Translations under genes and position numbers: made by a program
Shown: one piece after another, positions 53,519-64,000 of the stretch
Position numbering within the stretch: position 1 is the first letter of the stretch
How the letters are laid out: every line of letters starts with the position of its first letter
The notes under the pieces: generated by a model
The model's database searches: none
What the model was told of the DNA's origin: nothing
What the model saw: the letters and a program-made list of their open reading frames with translations, nothing else
Source of the DNA: Ganaspis brasiliensis
Lineage: Eukaryota > Arthropoda > Insecta > Hymenoptera > Figitidae
Assembly: GCA_037103525.1 (NCBI GenBank)
Contig: JAZKLR010000283.1
Location: forward strand, 992,001 to 1,056,000
Length of the DNA: 64,000 nucleotides
Direction of reading: 5' to 3'

Positions 53519-54388
53519 ATGGGTATCTCGTGGATTTATCGTTTATCAAAAGCAGAGCTTATCAACCAATTAGTGAGTGTAAATTTAGAATCGACTGGGA
53601 CAGTTAAAGTGTTGCGTCAACGATTAGTCGAATCAGTGAGAAGCAGACCTGAGCTGTGGAATACAAATCCGGATCCTGAAGGATACAAAGAGGAAGATGA
53701 CATCAGCCGAGATGAGGAAATGGAGAAGGAAGAAGCATCAATAATCGAAGTGGAAAATCATCCAAATAGAGATAGAGAGGGAATTAGACTAGACACAGAT
53801 GGACATCAGGAGATACGGAGTCCAGAAACACCTAGATTGCAAGGCCATCGTACTACACTATCCACAATGGTACCAGATGTGAGTATTGAAGTTTTAGAAC
53901 AAATGAGAAAGTGGAGATGCCAATTTGATGGACGGGATCCTTACGCATTTTTGGAACAGATTAGCGAACTGCAGGTCGCTTATCAGTTCTCGGACGAGCA
54001 GATGTTCAGGGGTTTCCCAGAATTGCTATCAGGCGATGCACTCCTCTGGTACCGAAATGAAATAAGAAGTATTTCATCTTATGCGCAATTAGTCAATTCT
54101 TTTCGGCTATGTTTTTTATCACCACGAGAGTTGCAGAATTTGGAATTTCTGATTGCCACTTACTACCAAAAACCAGGAGAACAGTTTCAAAGTTTTGTGA
54201 GCACGCTTAGGACATGGATGAGACGTCATGGAGCATATAGTGTCAATCAAGAAATCGATATTTTATATCGTAACATGCTCCCGCATTTCCGGCTCTACAT
54301 TCGACGGGGTGAGGCTTCGACTGTGAACTCTTTGGTACAACGTGTGGAGGAGGTGTCATTCACTCTGGAGGAAGCGCATGAGAATTAA
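53519..54388 (+). CDS. Gag with N-terminal SAP-like domain
   Basis: 289 codons, intact. I place the start at ATG 53519; the codon before is GTG. Residues 9-40 (LSKAELINQLVSVNLESTG, then VLRQRLVE) fit a SAP helix-turn-helix, a DNA/RNA-binding motif. An acidic stretch follows (EEDDISRDEEMEKEE). The capsid-like core spans about 125-275: WRCQFDGRDPYAFLEQI, PELLSGDALLWYRN, FRLCFLSPREL, STLRTWMRRHG, LPHFRLYIRRGE. This is the insect gypsy/Arc-type Gag fold by sequence. No zinc knuckle and no protease or polymerase follow. It probably forms particles that carry the element RNA, with enzymes borrowed from an autonomous gypsy element; that last step is inference. Confidence 0.85.
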   Translation: MGISWIYRLSKAELINQLVSVNLESTGTVKVLRQRLVESVRSRPELWNTNPDPEGYKEEDDISRDEEMEKEEASIIEVENHPNRDREGIRLDTDGHQEIRSPETPRLQGHRTTLSTMVPDVSIEVLEQMRKWRCQFDGRDPYAFLEQISELQVAYQFSDEQMFRGFPELLSGDALLWYRNEIRSISSYAQLVNSFRLCFLSPRELQNLEFLIATYYQKPGEQFQSFVSTLRTWMRRHGAYSVNQEIDILYRNMLPHFRLYIRRGEASTVNSLVQRVEEVSFTLEEAHEN

Positions 54389-54974
54389 GTTATCATCAGT
54401 TGTGTGTCCGACATCATTTTAGTGATCTTCGCCAAGCAGCATGTCAGTTTAGTTTCTCTAGGAAGTAATCACTCTCTCAGACTCTTCAACCCGAGAAAGG
54501 AAGAAAATTTATATCTAGTTAAAAAAATGTGTTTTTGAAAGAGATTTCATCTAGATTAGAGCGTACTAGAAACATTCGATAGTCTTTCTAGGCCCACCAC
54601 TCAGGTATATGGTCCTGAATCTAGTAAACGGTACCTCTAGAAGTCGAGGCATGGACAAACCTCGCACCTAGCAACAACAAAAGACTAACGCTCACTGGAC
54701 CCTAGTAAATATAAAAGTCCAGTATTGAAATCTTAAAAGAACCCCTAGTGATTTGGATGACCAAACTTCAGAAGCAGTTATATAATCTCCATGAATGTTC
54801 CTGAGTCAACTGTACCGGATGCTGTCAAATGGATCTCGACTGCAGACACAAGTGTTAGTGAAAAAGTTAACAGTTGGTTGCATAAGCGATAAATCCTTTG
54901 AAAAAAATTTTTATGTGACATTTAAAAAGTGGTACAAGAGATTTTAGTTTTAGCGCTCAAGTTTTCGCTTTTCT
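54389..54974 (+). other. Non-coding 3' body of the Gag-only element
   Basis: No open frame of interest; this is where Pol would have been expected to start. Repeated tctaga words. The remnant is short, so Pol was lost wholly. Confidence 0.7.
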
Positions 54975-54988
54975 AAGTAAGGGGGAAA
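54975..54988 (+). promoter_or_regulatory. Polypurine tract of the Gag-only element
   Basis: aagtaagggggaaa immediately before the 3' LTR start. Confidence 0.9.
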
Positions 54989-56399
54989 TGTAATGATATG
55001 GGTCATAATTGGGTAGCGGACTCATACATTACTATAGAAGCCGGCAAGGCTCTCGAAGAAAGTGGGGTTTCCCACTTCTCGCTCGTCTCTCTCTTCCCCT
55101 TCTTCACAGCGGCAACTGACGGCTTACATATATTCAGTTGCGCTCGCCAATTGAGTTAGTCTTCTGACTGTCGAGACTCGAGGTGCTCCTCGGTCTCATG
55201 CTAGGACACTCAGGTAAGAGGCAGTTTTGCGTGTGGGTGCTCCCGCCGCATTTCATCCTTGACCCTGGGTACCTAGTAGGTCAGATGGAGTGCCGAGAAC
55301 ATGCGAGGATTGAGTAGAGGTGCTCCTCTCTCAAAACTCACACGTATCATCCGGAACCTTTGAGGTGAAGGATGACCTAGGCGTTCACCAAATTGATAGA
55401 GGTGCTCCTCTTCGGATTGGCGAACGGAAATGGAGGATTGCAATGCCTATGGGTGCCCCCGTGACATTGGAATACGTGTTCTTCTAGGTTCTCAATTTCT
55501 TGGCTAGAGAGAGAAAAATATAGGTGCTCCTGTTTGCTTTCTCTCTACCCAAAGAATAGACGCAATCTTTCCCTTGGAGGGGATTATTGCACAGGGGTGG
55601 GGAGTGATGTCAGTCAAAAACTATTAAGGATTCAGTCTATGTTAGACCATTCGTTGGTTCACTGTTTTTGACTAGCTAGCTTGTAGAGAAAGGAAATATT
55701 GTAAAACTCGAAATCTAAGAAAAGTCTAGAATGGTTTATTATCTATTTTACTCTGCAACAGTTAAGATTTTGTTAATTTATTTCTTGTAACATTTCAATT
55801 TTTAATCATTAGAATATACTATTGTTATTTTTATTTTTTAATTCTCGGTGTCATCATTGACTTCACCCTACCTCCTAGTAATTAATATTCTTAAAAATAA
55901 ATGTCAGCCAGCAGGCTAAGATTTATTTTGCTTTTGCTTTTCTTTTAAGTTTCAGCTAGAATTTAAGTTCGATTCATCGTTGGGTTGAAAATTCCATCGA
56001 TATGGAGGTTATGTACCTTGGCCCCATCCGACGAGCGTAATTCGGAGCCACGAAGTAATAATAAGGAGACTTCACTTAGAGACTCAAGTGTCCCCACTTT
56101 AGGGAACAAACGACTGTAAAAGTAGAATCTCGCAGAAGTGGCAGCCCTAGCGGGAAAAACGAGAAACTGCGAATTTTCCAATTTGTTTACATCTTGCGCG
56201 TCGTCTGCTACTATTATGTTATAGCGTGTCAAGAGAAAGTGATTATTTTAGCAATTTTTTTGGAAATCATTTAATAAATACACTAGGTATTTTATATAGT
56301 GTTTCAGGGCAAGTGCTATTATTTGTAACAATTTATAAAATTTTATTAAAAAACTCTTTAACTTCCGAGAGTAAATTATTAAAAAGCATCAAGAAAAAA

Positions 56400-57047
56400 C
56401 AAAATCATTCGGACAAAGTTGTTAATTGTTTAAAATTTGTTCTCAGACGTTTCGAAATCTATATGATTTCCTCTTCAGGGAGTCTAACAATAAAATAACA
56501 AAAAATAATAATAATAACAAAAATACGAAAATTTTAGAGGTAACAATTGTATGGAGTCAGAGAAACTAAAAAGAAATAAAAACTATGAGAATTTTTAAAA
56601 TTAGATAAGAAAACAAAAATTCATTATATTTGTAAAATTAATTAAAAATAGAAATTATTAAAATACACATACAAAAAAAAATGTGTTTAATAAAACATGA
56701 AAACGCATAAAATAATCAAAGTTAATGGAAATAAAAATTAATAAATAAAATAATAAAAGTCACGTACCAGATTTACAAACATAAATTTAATTAAACAGAA
56801 TAAAGGACATTAACAATAATAGTTTAAAGAGAACTACAGAGAAATAAGCAATATGAATATTGTCTATTTTAAATTATCAAAAATAAAATTCAACAATATT
56901 TCATAACATTTATAAAAATTAGTTAAATCCCTGATTTTATTTAAATTATTGTTTCCCTCTTTTTTAATAAAAAAACATATGAAATCATTTAGATTTTAAA
57001 ACGTTGGAGAACAAATTTTAAACATTAAGCAACTTTGTCTGAATGAA
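56400..57047. mobile_element. Penelope-like terminal-repeat remnant inside the TIR element
   Basis: gacaaagttgttaattg... at 56412 returns inverted as ...acattaagcaactttgtct near 57040, again an inverted terminal pair. No coding sequence of the element is left; the 500 bp between is A-rich. Confidence 0.65.
56446..56478 (-). ncRNA. Hammerhead-like ribozyme core, Penelope remnant
   Basis: On the minus strand: CTGAAGA, stem gaaatc/gatttc with loop atata, GAAAC, then GTC. Its stem II sequence differs from the copies at 45.9 and 47.8 kb but stays paired, which supports a selected RNA fold. Confidence 0.65.
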
Positions 57048-57645
57048 TTCGTTTATTCTTGCTCCTTTTTATGAAATTTATTATTAATTAATACATTATA
57101 TGTTGTAGACAACAATTTCTTTTCTATTTAATTATAACAAAACATACCTTACAAACCACAACAAAACAAACATTTCGAACTTACGCGCATACACATATAA
57201 ACGCTTAACACAGACACTGGAAAATGCGCAGTTTCTCGTTTTTCCAGCTAGGGCTGCCACTTCTGCGAGATTCTACTTTCACAGTCGTTTGTTCCCTAAA
57301 GAGGGAACATATTTTCAACAGAATCCCTATAGAGTGAAGTCTCCTTATTATTACTTCGTGTCCGGAGCAACTTTTTAAATTAAGAAAATGTCCTATCATT
57401 ACAATTTTGACTACTAGTTTCCTGGAGTAGATGCAATTACAACATTTTTTTTCGTGCAATACTAGCATAACTACTTTCGGTATTGTCTGCCGGTACTAAC
57501 ACTGTACCGATTGCCAATTCTGGTGCAAAATTGGCAGCATAGAAATTTTGAATTGTGCTAAAGTCAAATTTTTAATTTGCGCTATTTATTGTTCGCATTA
57601 ATTAAGACAATACTGGTACATTTCTGAAGAGCGAAAGGATTCTTT

Positions 57646-58050
57646 ACTCTCTAAATCTGAATTAGTGATTTTTTATTAATGAATGAGCGAGAAATTGGTT
57701 ACTATTAAATAGCGAAAATTTTTACTATTTTTTAGTCGAAAACTACTAATTATTAGTAGAAAAACAGTGCAAAAACAGGTGTCTTAAAGTAAGACATTTT
57801 GGTATCTTTTTATGTGTTCAAGACGCAAAAAATGTCTTAAAATAAAACATTTTTTGCATCCAAGACACCTAAATGTCTTAATTTAAGAGACCTGTTTTTG
57901 CAGTATAGTTATTCAACTGTCAAATTAGTATTTTTCTGCTAATATTCAGTAATTTTCTACTAAAAAATAGTGAAATTTTTCAATATTCAATAGAAACCAA
58001 TTTTTCGCTAATTCATTAATAGAAAATCACTAATTTAGATTGAAAGAGCA
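57646..58050. mobile_element. ATTAGT-family MITE, copy 3, interrupted
   Basis: Starts actctctaaatctgaattag, ends ctaatttagattgaaagag. A different MITE (57768-57902) sits inside. Confidence 0.7.
57768..57902. mobile_element. 135-bp MITE nested in ATTAGT-family copy 3
   Basis: Ends tgcaaaaacaggt / acctgtttttgca; internally aagacattt and aaatgtctt words repeat in both orientations, making a nearly complete hairpin. Confidence 0.8.
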
Positions 58051-58341
58051 TATCTACGAATAAGAAATTGATTATTGGCGCAGTAATGGCCTGAATATAA
58101 TGAAATTTAAATATTCAGAAATACAAAAAAAAATTAAAAAGGCAGTACACTGAAAAAACTGTACGGTTAAAATAACCAGAATTCCAGTTCAGCCTTATTA
58201 AACATGACTTTCCGGTTATGGTAACCAGTCTGCACTGCACCAGTAACGTCTCAGTGTTGGCTGCCAATACTGTCAATCTCTGGTATAAGTCTGTAATTTC
58301 TAATCGGGTATAATCTCGGGTAAGCCCGCTTTGAGCACTAT

Positions 58342-58673
58342 CTCTCTAAATCTGAATTAGTTAAAAATGACTAACTTAAAAGCAAAAACTCAGTCACTAA
58401 TTTAAATAGTAATATTTCTACTAATCATTTAGTAAAAAATAACTAATTATTAGTCACATTCATTTTTAGGTTATGTCAAAATAACTAATATTTTAGTAAA
58501 ATTCTGTTTACTAATTTAATTCGTCAAATTTTAACTATTTTTTAGTTATCTTGTTACTAACAATTAGTCATTTCTTAACTAATAATTAGTTATTTCTCAC
58601 TAATTGCTGAAGCGAAAACTCCGCCACGATTTTACTAATAATTAGTTATTTTTAACTAATTCAGATTTAGAGA
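58342..58673. mobile_element. ATTAGT-family MITE, copy 4
   Basis: Starts ctctctaaatctgaattagt, ends actaattcagatttagaga; these are the clearest terminal inverted repeats of the family. The interior is packed with taactaat / attagtta words. Confidence 0.8.
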
Positions 58674-61600
58674 ACTGTCCTTCATAATAGAAAAAACTAT
58701 TAACTAATTTCTTAAATACATCCAAAAAATTTTTTTTTTAATTAATAACATTTTTTTTTATTAGTATCGGCATCAGACTGAATTAAAAATGTTTTCAGTA
58801 CCTCGACAGTATTGACTTGCCAGAGTTTGGCTAAATAATTACATGAAGCCTGGTTCTGTACCGCGTCAATAGTAAACATCAGCATTACTTAGGCATTTTC
58901 CATTGGAAGAAGAAACATTATGACTTGACCGAAACAAAAAAGCATTTTTGCACTAAAGAATTGTGAATACAATTGTTTTTTATCATTTTACAGAAAAATA
59001 ACATATCGTTGAATTCGTAAAATTATAAGGATTATAAATATTACATTTTTAAATTAACAACTATGAAATTTACAAAATTTTAATTTTTCATATTTTAATG
59101 ACAACAAAAAACACAATAGTTCGCTCGCAGAAAAAAAGGGTCGGGTCGGGGTTCGAGTGAATAGCTGAATATCCGCTAGGACCGCTAGGTAGAAGCTTTG
59201 AAGGAACCCTAACCCAAGTTTTTTTATAACAGCTCTAAATAGGCTTTAAATTCTTCGGCTACTGTAAGCTACCAAGTCTTTGAAGGAAAGGATTCCCTTT
59301 TGGACAGAGAGTAGTCGAATTTCTATAAATTATACGAATCTGAATATTTTAAGCTTTTATAGAGAAAACCTTCTATTCATAAATTTCTATTGAAACAATA
59401 AAAATTCTAATTATTGTAATTTTTTTTTTAATTTTTGCTCTCCCAGGGGTTTTGCAAATCAAAATTTTTATTTTTCTTTCTCCTCTTTAAATTTAATAAT
59501 AGTTCTAACGTAATGCTGACTGAACTTTATTTCAGCATTAATGGATTTGAGGAGATTAGTTAAAAATCACAAATCGTCGGTACAAGTTTGAAATTTTCAG
59601 CAAAAATAATTAAAATATTAATACACATTATTGATAAAGTTGAGATAATTTTACCTTTTAGTTTCTGAGACCTTGTCTTTCAAAATTCACTATTTTTCTT
59701 AATATTTTGCATTTTCTAATAGCTGATGCGAAAAAATTTAGTAACTTCAAATATATTATTTAATAACTTTTGATGTGTAATTAGGTTTTATTTCAAAATT
59801 AAAACATAAATAATTTAATATTCAAGGATCATATTACTCTTGAAAAACCAAAAGATTTACCGTTTACTTGTGGAGAATTGTTTATCCTCAAATTAAAATG
59901 TTGAAAAAAAAATTTCTTTATGTTGAAAACACAAAAAGAAGCGACTAAAAAAGTTTTAATACCGCGAAGATTCGAATAAATCTACAAATTTTAAAGCGAA
60001 ATTTTTGGCGTAAAAAGGGAAGTCACACAAAAAACTTCTAATAAAATATAAATTTATTTAGTTTAAGTTTAAATAACTGTTACTGAACAAAATATTATTC
60101 AAGTAATAGTCATAAACTTAAAATTAAAAGTTCTGTAGCTGTCATTGAAATCGTGGTTAGTTTGACAGATTTCTGAATGCTCTGTTGATCAAGAAAATTA
60201 CTATTTTCTTTAAAATATTATTACTTACATTTTTAATGTCGGAACGTAAGGAATATTATGTAAAAATATAAAATTTAGTTTTACATGAAACTTTTTATTT
60301 CTTACTAGCAAGATATTGCGCGCATGCGCGCGTCTTATTTGTAACAATAAAATGTAAGGCTAATATTAGAATTTATTCCATTCTTTATTTTAAGAAGTAG
60401 CCAAGTTCAAAAAGTTATAATCGTAGTTATTACTAAAAGTAAAATAATTTTCTAAATTTATTAATTTCATAAATCTAACATAAAATCTTTATTTGTCCTT
60501 CAAATTCCATGTAAACAGTAAAAGCACATCTTAGTCAAAAGATAAGCTTGAAGTAATAAATTTTTTTTTTTTGACATAACCTTAAACATAACCGCATGAT
60601 TAATAAATGGAATTAATAAATGGAAATGTGAATAAAAGAATTTTTTAAAATCTTTGAATTTTCTTTAATGAATAAAAGTATTCTATTATATTTATTTAAT
60701 ACAATGGAAACAAAAACCTTCTTTTATATTATTTTTATAATATTTATTTGAAATAACATCCACATTCGACTTCTAATAGTTTTTGAAAATTGTATATATG
60801 ATTATAATTTAGGATTTCTCCCTCAATGAGAATTTCTAAATCTTTCTTATTCAAACTAAAAAATATTCTTTCTTTTGCAATACCCATCGTATCATTTATA
60901 GGTTAAATAAAATTTGTGTGGTGGGCCAAAAATAATACGTTTCTTCTTTAATTTTTTTAATTCGTTAGTAACTGAACACATTCGTCAAAGTGTAGCTGTT
61001 ACCGCAAATGAATATATGTCAATAAAACATGATTCTTCGGCTTATTTTATTTAAATAAAAAGTGAAAAGAAATCAATCTCTCTGAGTCATTTTAATTTGT
61101 CGCGCACATTCTGTTTTGTCGATGTTCGAGAAAGGATAGTTCATTATACTCTATAAATATAACCAAAAGAATATATGTATAAGTAAAACAGAAAGTAAAT
61201 AGAAGCTTTAATATCAAAATGTAAATTCTATTAATAAATTAAAAAAATTAATTTTACAAAGAAAATGGAAAAATGTATTTGAAAATTTATATCTAAGGTT
61301 TCCTGATTTTGTTAATCCGCCATTTTGGATCCGCCATGCTATTTTGAATTCTTAAATATTGACTCCAAAATCTTCATCAGGAACCCAAAAAACATTAAAT
61401 GCAATATTTCATAAGAATAAAAAAGTTATAGGGATATTTTCCAATTTCTAATTAAGCATAGGGGTTGTTCTAAGATTAGGGTTAGGAGCTAAAAACTGAA
61501 ACTGGTGCACTTGAAAAAATTTATAATTGTACAACAATACTTGTATTAAAAAATATATTTTTTACTTTTCACGATAGTTTTACATAAAAAATAAAAATAG

Positions 61601-61706
61601 GGGTAGTTTTGGGGTTGATGTTGGACTTAAAAATTCACTTAGATTATATTTGACGCTTTTAAAAAACTTTTGGACAATTTTCAAAAGGATGACATTCATC
61701 ATTTTT
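58674..61706. other. AT-rich stretch, no gene recognised
   Basis: Nothing coding seen. Of note: gcgcgcatgcgcgc at about 60318, an alternating purine-pyrimidine palindrome in otherwise AT-rich DNA, and gccattttggatccgccat at about 61319, the same motif as in the foldbacks of the first 11 kb. Confidence 0.55.
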
Positions 61707-63040
61707 AGGGTTCCGTACACCTTCGGTGTTCGGCGGAACCCTTATAGCGAGACTCGTGCGTCCGTAGCCAAAAAACATCCCCCCCCTAAACTTCTAAACT
61801 ATTTGACCTAGAGGGCTGAAATTTGGTACACTTATGTATTTTCACGTGTAGATTGCACGAAAAATATAGAGAACATGATTCAAGGTGATGTTCATAGCGT
61901 TGCTAAGGAAATAACAACTTTTTTTAATCAAAAATGCATTAAAATGGAACATCCCCCCCCTTAACTTCTAAACTATTTGACCTAGAGGGCTGTAATTTGG
62001 TACACTTATGTATTTTCACGTGTAGATTGCACTAAAAATATAGAGAATATGATTCAAGGTTAAGTTCATAGAGTTGTTAAGGAAATAACAACTTTTTTTA
62101 GCAAAAATGCATTAAAATGGAATATTCCCCCCCCCCCTTAACTTCTAAACTATTTGACCTAGAAGTCTGAAATTTGGTACACATATGTATTTTCACGTGT
62201 AGATTATACGAAAAATATAGATAACATGATGTGAATTGATGGCCATAGCGTTGTCAAGGAGAAACTGAAAATTTCCGAATAAAAAGTTTTTTTTCTCTAA
62301 TTTTGCCATTATTTGTGCTAGAGGGCTAAAATTTGGTACACTTGTAAATTTTTGCATGCAGATTATGAAAAAATTATGTTTGGAAATAAAATTAAATATT
62401 ATGATGTCACAAAAAAAAATTCAAAAAATCACCAAAAAGAGGTTTAGACCCCTATGCTAGAACTCACCCTAATTGTCCTACAGTACCCCTCAAACCAATA
62501 CAATTTTTATTTGTATACTCAGAATTTAAAAAAAAACGATATGAAACGCAATTTAAAATTGTTATCACTTTTTTTTCAAAATAATTAAAAAATTATAAAA
62601 AAAAAAAAAATTTAATCTTATACAAGGCTTGATCAAGGCTGCCACAGGACCTATAATCAAGACTGTTTTAAGCTCTGAAACCCTATAAAAATTTCAGGGC
62701 CTCCCCCTAAAAAAAAATTCTTGATTTTTATGTTATTTATATGAAATACAAGCCTGTACCCTTAACGAAAAGTTTCATGTACCTGAAGTACCTGAACTTC
62801 TAATTAATTTTCATAATCTGTACGTAAAAATATACAAATGTATCAAATTTTAGCCCTCTAGCTCAAATAGTTTCAAAGTTATGAGGAAAAAACTTTTTTT
62901 TAAAAATTTGCAGCTTTTCTTTTTTTGACAACGTTTTGACCAAATTAGAGCTCTTTGTTTTTTAATAAGGTATATCTTTGTTTCGTAAATGTACGGAACA
63001 CTAGATTTTGGTACGGGCGTAACTCGTACTTGCCCGATTT
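61707..63040 (-). mobile_element. Hairpin-ended element, copy 2 (1,334 bp)
   Basis: Opposite orientation to 18421-19068: it begins agggttccg with a hairpin (cggaaccct) and ends taactcgtacttgcccg. It contains three tandem units of about 170-178 bp, starting with C-runs near 61781, 61952 and 62128 (cttctaaactatttgaccta, aatttggtacac), and a fourth degenerate one near 62310. No protein is encoded. Confidence 0.7.
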
Positions 63041-63089
63041 TCTTTATTTTTATAAAAATTTTTGAGGGTTTCCAATATAAATCTCGCTT

Positions 63090-63472
63090 TTACCCATAAA
63101 AACCGTATATAAAATTAACCTGGAAAAAGCCACAGGTAAGGGTATCTTCTTTTAGCTCTACTTTCCGAAAATGATTAACTTGTTTATTAACATTTTGTCT
63201 ATCACTATTTGCAATTTTACTATTATCTGAAATAAGTGGGAAATGACATAAGCAATTTCTTAAAAACATTGTCTGTAAATGTTCTCTCATTACTGCATGA
63301 TTATATACTACACTTTCAGATTTAACATTACAATGTACAGAAGTTGCAAAAGCAATTGCATAAACACCACAATCCACATAATTGGGTTGTTTTTGAACAG
63401 TGGGAAAAACTACATTAGGTCTAAACGGATATAATCTAGCTAGATATTGACATTGATCATTATTTAAAAATT
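63090..63472 (-). pseudogene. Ulp1/C48 protease fragment of a second Helitron copy
   Basis: Similar to the protease at 30.7-31.2 kb: LARLYPFRPNVVFPTVQKQP, NYVDCGVYAIAFA with the catalytic cysteine, and HLQTMFLRN. The part with the catalytic histidine and aspartate is cut off where an ATTAGT-family MITE begins at about 63473. Downstream the frame runs on without Helitron sequence. Confidence 0.8.
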
Positions 63473-63610
63473 TACTCTCTGAATCTGAATTAGTCAAAAA
63501 TGACTAATTCTCAGTCACTAATGACTTATTCTCAGTCATTAATGAGTGATTCAAATAGGGTGGATTCGATGACTGTGAATTAGTCAGCAGGTACTAATTC
63601 AATCACTAAC
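63473..63610. mobile_element. ATTAGT-family MITE, partial copy 5
   Basis: Starts actctctgaatctgaattag, followed by tcaaaaatgactaattctca palindromic words. The other end is not clear. It supplies the first codons of the open frame on the minus strand. Confidence 0.6.
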
Positions 63611-64000
63611 AAATGTGTAACTAAATGAATTTGTAGACTATAAAATATTAATCATCTAAGACATCGTCGTGAAATTGCATCAAACTAATGTTGATAAACT
63701 ATTCCCAAACTGTAAAAAAAAAAATAATAAAAAAAATTTAGAAGCTTACAAACAGCATTAGTATTAGACTCCTTAACTAATCTTTACTAATAATCAACTA
63801 CATAACAGAAAAATTCCCTGTCGCTAAAGATTAAACGCACAACCCTAACACTAACAGTCCGTAGCCCTAACCAACTACCCACGCAACGTACGCTGTAGGG
63901 TTTCATAAGAAATTTGAAGACATTCTTACTACAGACGATATATAAAGTAACACTGTCAATTATAGATAATTAGTTTACAATGTGTTTTACTAATAAATTG
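63611..64000. other. No feature seen
   Basis: AT-rich sequence without a coding frame or recognisable terminal repeat. Confidence 0.5.

Larger units (their letters stand above)
56049..57360. mobile_element. 1.3-kb TIR element with 8-bp TSD in the 3' LTR
   Basis: Ends cacgaagtaataataaggag / ctccttattattacttcgtg. Inverted similarity extends about 130 bp inward (cagtcgtttgttccctaaa, gggctgccacttctgcgaga). The flanking 8-bp direct repeat is ttcggagc / tccggagc, one mismatch, and the LTR without insertion has tccggagc. Eight bases suit hAT or P-type elements. No transposase remains; the interior holds a Penelope-like remnant. Confidence 0.88.
54989..57403 (+). repeat. 3' LTR of the Gag-only element, split by an insertion
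   Basis: 54989-56048 and 57361-57403 together match the 5' LTR; the TIR element at 56049-57360 sits between. The second hairpin tip reads ggg-tgct-ccc here (about 55235-55244) against cgg-tgct-ccc in the 5' LTR. Here the extra pair is complete. Confidence 0.93.
51993..57407 (+). mobile_element. Gag-only (non-autonomous) LTR retrotransposon with TSD
   Basis: LTRs 51997-53092 and 54989-57403 (the latter split by an insertion) bound a 1.9-kb body holding one intact Gag frame and no Pol. A 4-bp direct repeat, attt, flanks it (51993-51996 and 57404-57407). The primer site and polypurine tract are both present, so it looks replication-competent in trans. Such gag-only elements have been described in plants (TR-GAG type). 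Confidence 0.9.

Overview
The window looks like an intron-rich, repeat-choked piece of an arthropod (most likely insect) nuclear genome. It is strongly AT-rich. The one recognisable host exon, flanked by AG/GT splice sites, encodes part of the kinase domain of an Alk-type receptor tyrosine kinase. Nearly everything else is transposable elements typical of insects: BEL/Pao and gypsy LTR elements, a Penelope-like element, a Helitron, hAT-like, pogo/Tigger-like and foldback elements. Species cannot be decided from the sequence.

Layout. 1-10.7 kb: a 2,104-bp block present twice, 6,436 bp apart, with one substitution seen; it contains foldbacks and 118-bp tandem units. A foldback (8.46-10.69 kb) follows, holding a pogo-like TIR pair and inside that a 439-bp hAT-like MITE with a perfect 8-bp target duplication. 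10.7-13.8 kb: a decayed minus-strand gypsy element (one LTR, a broken third ORF, a broken integrase). 13.8-15.3 kb: an unexplained coding-like segment and the Alk exon. 15.6-23.5 kb: foldbacks, diverged tandem repeats, a hairpin-ended element and two LTR-like arms in inverted orientation, one followed by a tRNA-Leu primer site. 23.5-29.9 kb: BEL/Pao element 1, degenerate, minus strand. 30.6-41.4 kb: a Helitron gene with an Ulp1-type protease at its N terminus, split at 32,308 by BEL/Pao element 2 (32.3-39.8 kb), which is nearly intact and has almost identical LTRs. 41.4-45.5 kb: mostly AT-rich foldbacks.

45.6-48.2 kb: a C-rich minisatellite carrying a Penelope-like element with long inverted arms, each holding a hammerhead-like core, and a 14-bp target duplication. 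48.4-51 kb: a frameshifted, hAT-like transposase-type pseudogene whose intron consists mostly of MITEs. 52.0-57.4 kb: a non-autonomous LTR element that encodes only an intact SAP-plus-Gag protein and uses a tRNA-Lys primer site; its 3' LTR is split by a TIR element that contains another hammerhead-bearing Penelope remnant. 57.6-64 kb: a family of ATTAGT-rich MITEs, a second hairpin-ended element and a second Ulp1 fragment.

How the parts relate. Order of events can be read from nesting: Helitron before BEL 2; Gag-only element before the TIR element in its LTR; C-rich minisatellite before the Penelope-like element; foldback before the pogo-like element before the hAT MITE. The most unusual signal is in the LTR of the Gag-only element. 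Six successive hairpins share a GG-TGCY-CC tip but have different stems that each stay complementary. The same tip, on the opposite strand relative to the element, occurs in the gypsy LTR at 10.9 kb.
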